From Nitrospirae bacterium CG2_30_53_67 (GTDB lineage Bacteria; CG2-30-53-67), in the NCBI GenBank assembly GCA_001873285.1, contig MNYV01000057.1, forward strand, positions 1 to 10,102: 10,102 nt of DNA. The letters are read 5' to 3'. Numbering within the stretch: the first letter of the stretch is position 1; the number at the start of each line of letters is the position of its first letter. The notes under the pieces are model-generated. The model had not been told where the DNA came from and ran no database searches. It worked only from the letters and a program-made list of their open reading frames with translations. The translations under genes and the position numbers were made by a program. This document shows, piece after piece, positions 1 to 7,010 of this stretch.

Positions 1-1208
1 TCCTCTTTGAACGCCTTCATATAGGATCCGGAGAGAGCCCAGTGGTCCCCCAAATTATAGGTGAGACCCAGGCCTAGATGCTGTTCCACAATAGCCGGGA
101 AGACGACATTGTTGAAGACATCCTTTTCGTCGATCGGGGACTCGGCCCAGTTGTATCCGATACGCAGGGTCAGATCCTTGTTGACCGCATAGCGGGCGCC
201 TAGGGCCACCACAACCTGATTGTCCCAGCCGAAGGGAAGATCGATACTCTTTGCGTTCGGGTTGACAGCTCCCGAAAGCGTATTCACCGTGGTGAAGTCT
301 CCGGACAGCTCGACCTCGTCATGCGTAGACTTCCAGTTGATCCACTTGACATCCGCTTCCAGGGTCAGGGCATCCATAGGCTTGATCGCGATCCCGATGG
401 CGGCCTGCTGGGGAAAGTCCATGTCCAACTTATAGGTGCCGCCGTTGCTGTACGCCAGGTTATCCCCGTCTGGAAAATTATTTACGGAACCGTTGCGGTA
501 CTTCATGTCCGGGAACCACTGCTTAGAAATATAAGAGGCGCCCACGCTCACCATATCGTTGACCTTGTAGATGGCACCCAGGGAGACCCCTCCGCCGTAA
601 ACTCCGGTGGCGCGGGGCAGAGCCAAACTCGCTGCGTCGAAGATCTCGTAGAACTCCACCTGTTGGTAGTCGAAGTCCAGGCTCACGCCCAGGGCCAGTT
701 GCTCGTTCACCTTCCAGGCAAGAGTAGGAGCCATCTTCCATAACTGGATGGACGAGTACATGTCGGCATCGCCGAACACGCTGCCGGCATTAATGATATC
801 ATAATCCACACCCAGACCGGCCGTGGCGTACATGCCGCCTCCGAAGAAGACATCGTCACGACCGAAGGCCGGAGCCGTCCACCCGAAGGCGGGGATGCCG
901 TAGAGTTCAGATCCTCCTGATGTCTCCTCTCCGGGTCCGCCCAATGCTGAATTTAATTTTTTAAAATCCACTGAACGCTCAGGCATAAAGGCCTCTCCAT
1001 TGAAGTCGGCGCGGTTACCGATTACAGCCATACCCGCGGGGTTGGTGATGGCGGTCATGGCATCTTCAGGCGCGGCGGTCACGGCGCCCCCCATCCCCTT
1101 CTGGGTGGAGCCGATACCCATCAATTGATAACCATTGGTGGCAAAAGATGTGGCGGTAAAACAAAACAGGAATAAAAAGAGACTTGCGGAAAAAAGGGTT
1201 CGTTTCAT
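1..1208 (-). CDS. OmpP1/FadL/TodX-family outer-membrane transport protein (3' end cut by window edge)
   Basis: This frame is open from an ATG at 1208 to the window edge and encodes 402 residues without a stop. The family forms beta-barrel channels that take long-chain fatty acids or other hydrophobic compounds across the outer membrane; the substrate here cannot be told. Residues 1-23 are a signal peptide (KR, then a Phe/Leu-rich core, likely cleaved after SFA). The mature end starts TNGYQLMGIG and continues to GMGGA and NPAGMA, the hallmark N-terminal 'hatch' of OmpP1/FadL. The rest is alternating aromatic/polar strands such as LALGVSLDFDYQQVEF and LTLRIGYNWAESPI. E. coli FadL has about 446 residues, so roughly 40-60 residues are missing. 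A strong ribosome binding site (GAGGAGG) lies 6 nt before the ATG. The gene follows two exported paralogues on the same strand and has its own predicted promoter at 1417-1445. Confidence 0.92.
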   Translation of the reverse strand, partial: MKRTLFSASLFLFLFCFTATSFATNGYQLMGIGSTQKGMGGAVTAAPEDAMTAITNPAGMAVIGNRADFNGEAFMPERSVDFKKLNSALGGPGEETSGGSELYGIPAFGWTAPAFGRDDVFFGGGMYATAGLGVDYDIINAGSVFGDADMYSSIQLWKMAPTLAWKVNEQLALGVSLDFDYQQVEFYEIFDAASLALPRATGVYGGGVSLGAIYKVNDMVSVGASYISKQWFPDMKYRNGSVNNFPDGDNLAYSNGGTYKLDMDFPQQAAIGIAIKPMDALTLEADVKWINWKSTHDEVELSGDFTTVNTLSGAVNPNAKSIDLPFGWDNQVVVALGARYAVNKDLTLRIGYNWAESPIDEKDVFNNVVFPAIVEQHLGLGLTYNLGDHWALSGSYMKAFKE

Positions 1209-1416
1209 GTTCTTCCTCCTCTCTTAAGGGTTTGAATGATAGAGAAACTTTCCCTCGGAAAACCAGGATCTTTTTTTATCCCGATAATCACCCCCTTTGC
1301 TCTCTGTTCCCTCTCCTCCATAAAGCCGTTTCATCACCTCTTCATGGAGGGAAAAATCATAAAAAATGTTCTTATTTCAAGATGTTGGATAGAATCTTAA
1401 ACATATACCTTTAAAA
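1209..1416 (-). other. Long 5' leader of the FadL-like gene, with a possible 36-codon upstream ORF
   Basis: The roughly 200-nt stretch between the predicted promoter and the start codon has no recognised riboswitch or terminator. On the minus strand it contains an ATG at 1334 that opens a 36-codon reading frame (starts MKRLYGGEGTES) ending with TAA at 1224-1226, 15 nt before the FadL-like start and just before its ribosome binding site. The GAGGTG before this ATG is too close to be an ideal ribosome binding site, so translation is uncertain. A short inverted repeat, CTCCAT...ATGGAG, flanks the ATG of the small frame. Confidence 0.3.
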
Positions 1417-1445
1417 ATCATAAAACAGGTATTTGATTATGTCAA
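1417..1445 (-). promoter_or_regulatory. Predicted sigma70-type promoter of the FadL-like gene
   Basis: On the minus strand a perfect -35 box TTGACA (1440-1445) is followed by a 17-bp spacer and a near-consensus -10 box TATGAT (1417-1422). Transcription would start near 1410, giving a leader of about 200 nt before the ATG at 1208. The promoter sits in AT-rich DNA just past the stop codon of the upstream gene. Confidence 0.7.
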
Positions 1446-1478
1446 GATTTATTTATATTTTTTTGATGGATTAAAAAG

Positions 1479-2528
1479 CTATGGATTCTGGATCAATTGC
1501 AGCAGCGACTTGTAGATCCTGCTTGAGAAGTTGGGGTCCCGGGCAAGAAAGATACTCCCGGTTCTGTACGGATTGTCCCACAGGTAGAAGCGCATCCTCC
1601 AGAACTGGTCGAGGATCCCGACCCGGACCTCGCCCTCTTCGATGAAAATCAGGATCTCGATCGGGAACTGTGTCAGATGATAGATGCCGCTGCAGGGGTC
1701 CCGGTTAAGAATGGCCGGCCACTTCAGACCGCTGTAGTTCAATGCCTGATCCTCCGAATTCTTCTGAGTCACCCCGAGGATACAGGCCTGATCTTGGATC
1801 ATGGTTCGGGAGACCACCCTCCATCCGGATTCATTTTTTGATGAAGTCTTCACGATCCGGTCACAGACGTCTTTTAAGACAGCGGTAGAATCCTTGCGGA
1901 TCGGCACGGTCTTGATGATATCCAGATGGTCCAGGAACCGGCTCCAAAAGAAACGGACGTCCCGGTCATTACGGATGGGGGGGAGCTGCTGCGTGAGAAT
2001 AGTCCCTTCCATCCCCTTGACGCAGAAGGTGACCAAATCTTCTCTCACCTCCCTGGCCAGGCCGATCATCTCGTCCTGTTCCGAAAAAGGAAGGTCTGCA
2101 AAAAAAACCTTGGTGAGGAACTCGGGATTGGTAAAAACCACCACGACCTTGGACCCTTCTTCATAAACACCGATCCGGACCGGAAGAAAGATCAGGTGAC
2201 GGGGCCCCTTGGCAAGGACCGCCCGGTCATAGTCTGCGTTGTGGATGAGATAGACTCTCGCCCGGGTGCGGCAGATATCGGGCGTATCCAGGTCCCAGTT
2301 GGATATCAGTTCCCAGTCGGACTGGCTGATATTGGTCTCTATTCTTGAACAGACGGACTCAAAAGAAGCCTCCACCTCCAAAGCCTTCTGGTAGAGACCG
2401 TAGCTCTGCCCCGGATCGAGCCGCTCTTTGATGTCCCTCCGGAAGTCATCCAGGAAGGCATACAGTGACGTCTGAAAACCAAAAATCAGAATGAACAGGT
2501 AAAACCATGACCATTTGAGATGCCTCAT
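1479..2528 (-). CDS. Exported protein of unknown function, DUF302-like paralogue 2
   Basis: No function is recognised. With the ATG at 2528 the protein has 349 residues. This start is preferred over the ATG at 2546 because GGGAGGGG lies 4 nt before it, and because the product then starts MRH and has exactly the length of its neighbour at 2737-3786. Residues 1-24 form a signal peptide (Trp/Phe/Leu/Ile-rich core, likely cleaved after SLYA). The N-terminal half follows the DUF302 pattern: an SFESV helix, then a strand ending VRIGVYEEGSKVVVVFTNP. The C-terminal half ends with WRMRFYLWD (about residues 310-318). Both blocks recur at matching positions in the neighbour. Six cysteines in the mature region could form disulfides in the periplasm; the paralogue has only two. 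It lies between that paralogue and the FadL-like channel, all on one strand. The DUF302 link is from pattern memory, not a search. Confidence 0.85.
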   Translation of the reverse strand: MRHLKWSWFYLFILIFGFQTSLYAFLDDFRRDIKERLDPGQSYGLYQKALEVEASFESVCSRIETNISQSDWELISNWDLDTPDICRTRARVYLIHNADYDRAVLAKGPRHLIFLPVRIGVYEEGSKVVVVFTNPEFLTKVFFADLPFSEQDEMIGLAREVREDLVTFCVKGMEGTILTQQLPPIRNDRDVRFFWSRFLDHLDIIKTVPIRKDSTAVLKDVCDRIVKTSSKNESGWRVVSRTMIQDQACILGVTQKNSEDQALNYSGLKWPAILNRDPCSGIYHLTQFPIEILIFIEEGEVRVGILDQFWRMRFYLWDNPYRTGSIFLARDPNFSSRIYKSLLQLIQNP

Positions 2529-2572
2529 GAACCCCTCCCGAATCATTGACGGCCTCTATCATTTCGTCATGC

Positions 2573-2601
2573 AATCTACCACAAGCTTCCAAGGTTGACA
2601 A
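2573..2601 (-). promoter_or_regulatory. Possible promoter of the second exported paralogue
   Basis: On the minus strand TTGTCA (2596-2601) is followed by a 17-bp spacer and TAGATT (2573-2578). It lies between the terminator of the preceding gene and the start at 2528, where a promoter is expected. The boxes are only moderately close to consensus. Confidence 0.4.
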
Positions 2602-2677
2602 GGAACTATTTTGGTCCTGCTTTCCTTGCTGCAAAAAAAAAATAATCGTGTCTTTGAGTGTTTATGGCTTTCCCCAT

Positions 2678-2712
2678 AAAAAAACCCTGCCGGTTCAATC
2701 CCGGCAGGGTTT
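2678..2712 (-). terminator. Intrinsic terminator after the first exported paralogue
   Basis: A perfect 12-bp stem (AAACCCTGCCGG at 2682-2693 pairing with 2701-2712) encloses a 7-nt loop. Read on the minus strand it is followed by an uninterrupted run of seven T (2678-2684). It lies 24 nt past the stop of the gene at 2737-3786 and should separate it from the downstream paralogue. Confidence 0.9.
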
Positions 2713-2736
2713 GATAAAACTAATGAACTGACTCAG

Positions 2737-3786
2737 CTATTTGCCGGACTTCCCGGTCACCATATTCTCAACATCGGAGAAGATGATGGATGGAATCAGG
2801 GTGTTCTTTGCAAAGGCCGCATATCCTGAATCCCAGAAGTAGAGCTGCATTCTCCACATCTCACCGTACTGGGCGATCTGCCACTTTCCGTTCTTCCCTT
2901 GATAAATCACGAGTTCCAGGGGAAGGGCGGGCGCATGATCCACGCCTGGATATTTGTTATTATCTTTCTTGTCGCCGAAACGGAAATCAGAATTGATGTT
3001 CACGCATTTGAGTTCCGTGTAGGTATTGGTGATCCCCATCCAGCCGATTTTATCGTTGAACTTCTTCACGGCCACGACTTTCCACCCCTTCTCAGGATCG
3101 GACTGAAGGCTCTTGCTGGCGTTGTTCTTCAACTCATCCATGATCGAATCGAGGCTCGCGGTCCCTTCCATCTCTTTTGCAGTCAGGAGGCTCTCTCTGA
3201 AGTCTCTCCACTTGGCCATCATCTTGGCCGGGCCGTCACCGTTATACCCGCGGTACTTACTGGCGCCACGGACCGGTTCCTGCTGTTTGTTCACCACTTT
3301 TCCGGGAACGGCCTGAATCACCTGGATAAGTTCGTTTTTGGCCGCAGTCGCAGCGGACATCAAGGCATCTCTGCTCTTTTCGCCTTCAAAGTAAACATTG
3401 GCCAGGGCATCCGGGTTGGCGATATTGATGTTGACCTTGCCGTCGCCTTCATAGACCCCGATTCTCATGATCAGAGCTGAAATCGCATCAGAAGACAGGT
3501 TGTTGTCCAAGGCAGCCTGATTGAATGCAGGAGAGGTCAGAACATAGGTGCGGCACTTCTGGGCGTTGTCCGGAACCGTAATATCCATCTTTCCGATGAG
3601 TTCAAGTTTGGAGCCGGCTAAACTCTTTTCCAGGTCGGCCGTAGCCTCAGCAAAACTCCCATCCGCCTCCAAAACCTTCTGAAAACTGCCGTATTCGTCT
3701 TTGGCCATGGCCGAAGAGGCAAGAAAGACCACCAGGGCTAACACGGCCGAAAAAACCATACCACTCTTCCAAAAAATGTGTCTCAT
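2737..3786 (-). CDS. Exported protein of unknown function, DUF302-like paralogue 1
   Basis: A 349-residue exported protein; no function is recognised. Residues 1-28 are a clear signal peptide (MRHIFWKSG, a Val/Ala/Leu core, cleavage after AMA). The region of about 36-165 matches the order of elements in DUF302 proteins: an SFAEA helix, an ELIGKMD strand, RTYVLTSPAF, MRIGVYE (107-113), then GKVNINIANPDAL and a helix. A second segment (about 205-349) has a similar order (helix, GWKVVAVK, PLELVIYQ, GKWQIAQ) and ends with WRMQLYFWD (311-319), so the protein may be two diverged DUF302-like units; that is an inference. The ribosome binding site GGGAGGG lies 6 nt before the ATG. It has its own predicted promoter, a long leader and a terminator, so it is probably transcribed alone. 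It is clearly paralogous to the gene at 1479-2528. Confidence 0.87.
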   Translation of the reverse strand: MRHIFWKSGMVFSAVLALVVFLASSAMAKDEYGSFQKVLEADGSFAEATADLEKSLAGSKLELIGKMDITVPDNAQKCRTYVLTSPAFNQAALDNNLSSDAISALIMRIGVYEGDGKVNINIANPDALANVYFEGEKSRDALMSAATAAKNELIQVIQAVPGKVVNKQQEPVRGASKYRGYNGDGPAKMMAKWRDFRESLLTAKEMEGTASLDSIMDELKNNASKSLQSDPEKGWKVVAVKKFNDKIGWMGITNTYTELKCVNINSDFRFGDKKDNNKYPGVDHAPALPLELVIYQGKNGKWQIAQYGEMWRMQLYFWDSGYAAFAKNTLIPSIIFSDVENMVTGKSGK

Positions 3787-3943
3787 AAGTTTCCCTCCCT
3801 ATAAAGTTTTTATGAATACCAAAAATAACCCACTCATTTCCCTCCTACTGCTCATACTCATTGCTTTATGACTCCCCCCTTTCTTTAATAATTTGAGTGA
3901 GAGTTCCTTGATTCCAAAAGGATTGAACTTCTTTCAGTTGTTA

Positions 3944-3959
3944 ATTCTAATATTAGAAT
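3944..3959. repeat. Perfect 16-bp palindrome in the leader of exported paralogue 1
   Basis: ATTCTAATATTAGAAT is identical to its reverse complement. It lies about 42-57 nt downstream of the predicted transcription start. This would suit an operator for a dimeric regulator or a small RNA hairpin, but no regulator is indicated. Confidence 0.5.
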
Positions 3960-4007
3960 AAACTCATAAATACTTAATTTTATTATTTTTTTACGAAAGT
4001 ATGAAGT

Positions 4008-4036
4008 AACATACCCAAACCTGAAGCGGCTGTCAA
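4008..4036 (-). promoter_or_regulatory. Predicted sigma70-type promoter of exported paralogue 1
   Basis: On the minus strand a perfect -35 box TTGACA (4031-4036) is followed by a 17-bp spacer and TATGTT (4008-4013). The -35 box starts only 15 nt after the lpdA stop codon. Transcription would begin near 4001, leaving an AT-rich leader of about 215 nt. Near its end the leader carries a 12-codon frame (MSGLFLVFIKTL, 3837-3799) after AGGAGGG; its stop overlaps the ribosome binding region of the main gene. Confidence 0.6.
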
Positions 4037-4051
4037 GACTTTTTTCGGAAC

Positions 4052-5449
4052 TTATTTTTCTTTTGGAAGATGAATGGAAACCCCATGAACGGCGTGAGCC
4101 GCCTCCATCACGGCCTCAGAGAGGGTGGGATGGGAATGAATCGTCTCCCCGAGGTCATGCACCGTCCCTCCCATCTTCATCAATACCGCTCCTTCATGGA
4201 CCAGATCCGATGCGTGTGCGCCCATGATATGCATGCCGAGGAGCCGGTCGGTCTTGGCATCGGCGATGATCTTGGCCATCCCGGTGATCTTTCCCATGGC
4301 ATGGGACTTGCCGAGCCCTCGGAAAGGAAAGCTCCCTATCCGGACTTCATATCCCTGTTCCCTTGCCTGCTGCTCGGTCAGTCCCACCATGCCGATCTCC
4401 GGCATGGTGAATATGGCCGAAGGAACCACGGTATAATCCATGACCCGATCCCCGCCCATGGCATTTTCCACGGCGGTCATCCCTTCTGCAGAGGCTACAT
4501 GCGCCAGCATGATCCCGCCGACCACATCACCGATGGCATAGATCCCAGGGATATTGGTCTGCATCCGTTCATTGACTTTGATCTCCCCTCTGGGGCCTCG
4601 GTCAATACCCACGCCTTCAAGGTTCAATCCCTCGGTATTGAATGCCCGTCCTATGGAAACCAGGACCTGATCCGAGACCAGCTCTTCCCCGTTCCCCAAG
4701 CTGGCGACCATCTTTCCGCCGGCCCTCTCTTTCACGGATTGGATCTTCTGATTACAGTGGAGTTTGATCTTGTTCTTTTTCAACTCCCTTTCCAGGAGCA
4801 TGGAAATCTCCTCATCGGCAAGGGAGACGGCATGGGGCAGCATCTCCACCATGGTCACCTCGGCCCCCATGGCGTTCAGAATAAAGGCGAACTCACAGCC
4901 GATCACACCGGCCCCGATAATGAGCAGGGTTTCCGGGACTTTCTTGAGCAGCAGGGCCTCATCGCTTGAGATGATCTTTCCACCGTCAAAGGGGAAGACG
5001 GGGATATCGGCCGGACGCGAGCCTGTGGCCAGAATGATGCAGTCGGCGGAGACCTTCTCTTCATTCCCGTCATGGAGTTTGACCCGCACGGTCTTTCGGT
5101 CCTCAAGAGAGCCTTTCCCCTCTAACAGCCGGATCTTGCTGCTCTTGAAGAGCGAGCGGATCCCCTTGACCTGCGTGGCCACGATCTTGTTCTTCCGGTC
5201 CATGATGGCCTGAAGGTTGAAGGTGACCTCCCCGCTGACCTCTATACCATAATCCTCGGCATGGCGGACCAAAGAGAGGGCCTCGGCCGAATAGACCAGG
5301 GCCTTGGTCGGGATGCATCCCCAGTTCAGGCAGGTCCCTCCGACCTCCTGATCTTCCACAACCGTTACTTCCGCTCCAAGCTGCGCGGCCCGGATGGCGG
5401 CCACATACCCGCCCGGCCCGGCGCCGATCATCACGATTCGTTTAGACAT
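4052..5449 (-). CDS. lpdA: Dihydrolipoyl dehydrogenase (E3 / glycine cleavage L protein)
   Basis: This cytosolic FAD enzyme reoxidises dihydrolipoyl groups on carrier proteins with NAD+, serving the glycine cleavage system and 2-oxoacid dehydrogenase complexes. At 465 residues it has the usual family length. Visible in order are: the FAD-binding GAGPGGY (9-15), the redox-active disulfide in GGTCLNWGCIPTK (C40 and C45), the NAD-binding GAGVIGCEF (about 176-184), the second FAD contact AIGDV with AHVAS after it, and the C-terminal dimer-interface HSHPTLSE with the catalytic His-Glu pair. GAGGGA lies 7 nt before the ATG. gcvH lies upstream on the same strand, which suggests a glycine cleavage role, but an intrinsic terminator and a dispersed repeat lie between them. 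The repeat leaves only 26 bp before the start codon, and no clear promoter was found. No other E2 or glycine cleavage gene is in the window. Confidence 0.97.
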   Translation of the reverse strand: MSKRIVMIGAGPGGYVAAIRAAQLGAEVTVVEDQEVGGTCLNWGCIPTKALVYSAEALSLVRHAEDYGIEVSGEVTFNLQAIMDRKNKIVATQVKGIRSLFKSSKIRLLEGKGSLEDRKTVRVKLHDGNEEKVSADCIILATGSRPADIPVFPFDGGKIISSDEALLLKKVPETLLIIGAGVIGCEFAFILNAMGAEVTMVEMLPHAVSLADEEISMLLERELKKNKIKLHCNQKIQSVKERAGGKMVASLGNGEELVSDQVLVSIGRAFNTEGLNLEGVGIDRGPRGEIKVNERMQTNIPGIYAIGDVVGGIMLAHVASAEGMTAVENAMGGDRVMDYTVVPSAIFTMPEIGMVGLTEQQAREQGYEVRIGSFPFRGLGKSHAMGKITGMAKIIADAKTDRLLGMHIMGAHASDLVHEGAVLMKMGGTVHDLGETIHSHPTLSEAVMEAAHAVHGVSIHLPKEK

Positions 5450-5475
5450 TCAGTTCCCTCTTGCGTTATCTTTTT

Positions 5476-5629
5476 AGGTTCTTCTCCCATTTAGTGGGTA
5501 AAAAGGGTTCGAGGATTCCAGGGTTCAAGGATTCAAGTGAAATACTAAAACGCAAGCAAAATCTCCAGAGAAAGACACTGGAACCCTTGACCCCTGATGT
5601 TTTCATCCACTCTTTTGGAGATGATCTAA
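5476..5629 (-). repeat. Dispersed repeat copy A, upstream of lpdA
   Basis: This roughly 154-bp segment recurs as its reverse complement at 8499-8667, at about 90% identity by eye. The main difference is two extra 8-bp units in the other copy. Its outer part holds CCCATTTAGTGGG, then four 8-bp units of the type GGRTTCRA. A conserved core contains GCAAGCAAAATCTCCAGAG, followed by units in the opposite orientation. The units flanking the core pair as an imperfect hairpin with stem arms of about 20 nt. Read toward lpdA, it ends 26 bp before the start codon. It lies between the gcvH terminator and lpdA and so fills most of the lpdA upstream region. Short open frames across it are by-products of the repeat. 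Confidence 0.85.
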
Positions 5630-5653
5630 AATTACAAATTCCCGTCATGACAG

Positions 5654-5686
5654 AAAAAAAGGGATCCTTTTTGAGAATCCCTTTTT
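5654..5686 (-). terminator. Intrinsic terminator after gcvH
   Basis: A 10-bp stem (AAAAAGGGAT at 5656-5665 with ATCCCTTTTT at 5677-5686) encloses an 11-nt loop. On the minus strand it ends in a run of seven T (5654-5660). It starts 21 nt past the gcvH stop. The opposite strand also ends in five T, so it could act in both directions. Confidence 0.82.
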
Positions 5687-5706
5687 GATCATTGCCAAGA
5701 CATGGG

Positions 5707-6093
5707 CTATTCGCCTTCTTCTTCCAGAAACTTCTGATAGGCAGCGGCATCCATGAGAACTTTGATTTCGGATGGATCAGAGAGCTTCAACCGGACGATC
5801 CAACCGTCCCCGTAGGGGCTTTCATTGATCGTATCCGGAGAATCCTCGATATCCTCGTTGACCTCGATCACGGTCCCGCTGACGGGCGCGATCACCGAAG
5901 AGGTGGCCTTTGTGGATTCCACCTCTGCCATCTCATCACCCGCCTCAAATTCATCTTCCTCTTCAGGGACATCCACATAGACGATGTCTCCCAAGCTCTC
6001 CTGGGCAAAATCCGTGATACCGATCGTCCCCTCATCGTCCTCAACTCGTACCCAGGTATGGTCCTTCGAATATTTCAGATCCTCTGGATACAT
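5707..6093 (-). CDS. gcvH: Glycine cleavage system H protein
   Basis: This lipoyl carrier shuttles the aminomethyl intermediate between the P, T and L proteins of the glycine cleavage system. The ATG at 6093 gives 128 residues, typical for the family. An upstream GTG at 6102 is in frame but is part of the ribosome binding sequence AGGAGGTG; AGGAGG lies 8 nt before the ATG, so the ATG is chosen. It shows the N-terminal KYSKDHTWV and GITDFAQESLGDIVYV. The lipoylated lysine lies in VESTKATSS (Lys62 from this start), followed by APVSGTV and the C-terminal GDGWIVRLK. The protein is very acidic, ending LEEEGE. It is followed by an intrinsic terminator and then lpdA. The gcvT and gcvP genes are not in the window. 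H-like proteins can also act in lipoate transfer, so glycine cleavage is inferred from the family. Confidence 0.95.
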   Translation of the reverse strand: MYPEDLKYSKDHTWVRVEDDEGTIGITDFAQESLGDIVYVDVPEEEDEFEAGDEMAEVESTKATSSVIAPVSGTVIEVNEDIEDSPDTINESPYGDGWIVRLKLSDPSEIKVLMDAAAYQKFLEEEGE

Positions 6094-6162
6094 CCCCAGC
6101 ACCTCCTTTTTAATGGTTGAGACCTCTTCCAGATCACCAACAATAAATCTGAAAACGCGCTG

Positions 6163-6191
6163 ATCTTATACAACATGTTTTTATCTGTCAA
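6163..6191 (-). promoter_or_regulatory. Predicted sigma70-type promoter of gcvH
   Basis: On the minus strand a perfect -35 box TTGACA (6186-6191) is followed by a 17-bp spacer and TAAGAT (6163-6168); an overlapping TATAAG gives a 15-bp spacer. The start would be near 6156, about 60 nt before the ATG at 6093. That leader is too short for a glycine riboswitch, and none is seen. Confidence 0.65.
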
Positions 6192-6238
6192 GTGTAAAAA
6201 AACCGGAAAGTCAAAACAAAGATTTTGAGATAAAACCG

Positions 6239-7006
6239 TTAGAAAAACCAGAACCTTTTGGGTTTGGGAAGCCTTTTGGCCGGGGCCGGGTCTATGCTTT
6301 GGCAGCGAAGAACCGCTTCCGGATAGTCCTTGACCAGCCTCATGGCCCCCGTTTCTCCGATGATCTGCCCGGCCGCACGAACCGCAGGGGAAAGATCGGG
6401 CCTCCTCCAACCGGTAGAATGGGCATCCGAGGCAATGAAATGCACGGCATCCGCCTCGATCATCCTGCAGGCAAAGCGTTCGCAATCCTTGCCGAATTCC
6501 CCGGTCAGGCTCATGGCCGTGACCTGGCACAGGGCCCCCTGGTCCAGCAGATCAAGAAGGATCTCCTCCCGTTTCAAAATCACCTGATTTCTTTCGGGAT
6601 GAGTGATCACCGGCACCAAGCTGCTCCCGATCATCCTCTGGACCACCTCGTTTAGCTTCGGCGGCAGGACCATGGAGGGGAGTTCCATCAGAAAATACCG
6701 GCTGTTATTCAGGGTCAGCGCCTGGTTTGTCTGTATCATCTCCACCATGTCGGGAATTAGGTGCAAATCAGCGCCGACATAGAGGTTCAAGGGGATCCCT
6801 TCAGATTCAAGGGCCTCACGGGTCTTAACATAGGCATTCAGGATCGACTCCCTGCTGGTTGAAAAGAGACCGTTGAACATATGCGGGGTGGCAAAAACCG
6901 TTGTAATCCCATGGTCAACGGCCATGCGGCACATATCGAGGGTTTCCTGTAAATTCTCAGGTCCGTCGTCCAGTCCCGGGAGAATATGGCAGTGGATATC
7001 GATCAT
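6239..7006 (-). CDS. PHP-family protein-tyrosine phosphatase (CpsB/CapC/YwqE type)
   Basis: A metal-dependent phosphatase of the PHP superfamily, 255 residues, the usual size. Characterised relatives dephosphorylate bacterial tyrosine kinases that control capsule and exopolysaccharide export. The metal-site motifs are present: DIHCHILPGLDDGP (3-16), ATPH (39-42), ELP (Glu108), THPER (His136) and ASDAH (Asp194, His196). At residue 80, where I recall relatives having Glu in a GAE motif, this protein has Asp (GADLH). The tail ends in a basic and aromatic stretch, KRLPKPKRFWFF. The start is fixed by the conserved metal motif directly after the Met, yet there is no ribosome binding site; a heptamer tandem repeat begins 4 nt before the ATG. 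No polysaccharide or tyrosine kinase genes are near, so its target is unknown. gcvH follows with its own promoter. Confidence 0.9.
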   Translation of the reverse strand: MIDIHCHILPGLDDGPENLQETLDMCRMAVDHGITTVFATPHMFNGLFSTSRESILNAYVKTREALESEGIPLNLYVGADLHLIPDMVEMIQTNQALTLNNSRYFLMELPSMVLPPKLNEVVQRMIGSSLVPVITHPERNQVILKREEILLDLLDQGALCQVTAMSLTGEFGKDCERFACRMIEADAVHFIASDAHSTGWRRPDLSPAVRAAGQIIGETGAMRLVKDYPEAVLRCQSIDPAPAKRLPKPKRFWFF

Positions 7007-7010
7007 GAAT

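Noticed and set aside
2526-2546. ATG at 2546 as the start of exported paralogue 2
   Set aside because: GGGAGGGG sits between the two ATGs at proper spacing for the later one, which also restores the MRH start and the length shared with the paralogue.
2446-2634. Frame of 62 codons upstream of and overlapping exported paralogue 2
   Set aside because: It needs a non-ATG start in a T-run, has no ribosome binding site and overlaps the signal peptide coding region of a well-supported gene.
2899-3480. Plus-strand frame of 193 codons opposite exported paralogue 1
   Set aside because: It is antisense to a gene with a clear signal peptide, ribosome binding site, promoter and terminator; no domain is recognised.
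4070-4969. Long plus-strand frame of 299 codons opposite lpdA
   Set aside because: It is rich in His, Gly and Pro and lies antisense to a certain gene with all motifs; a codon-bias shadow.
5461-5688. Open frame GKKGSRIPGFK...SSEILKRKQNLQRKTLEP, also found in the other repeat copy
   Set aside because: It is a translation of the dispersed repeat; the similarity of the two frames follows from DNA identity, and neither has a start signal or an intact downstream domain.
6093-6102. GTG at 6102 as the gcvH start
   Set aside because: The GTG belongs to the AGGAGGTG ribosome binding sequence of the ATG at 6093.
6094-6162. Glycine riboswitch before gcvH
   Set aside because: The leader from the predicted promoter is only about 60 nt and lacks the conserved glycine aptamer elements.
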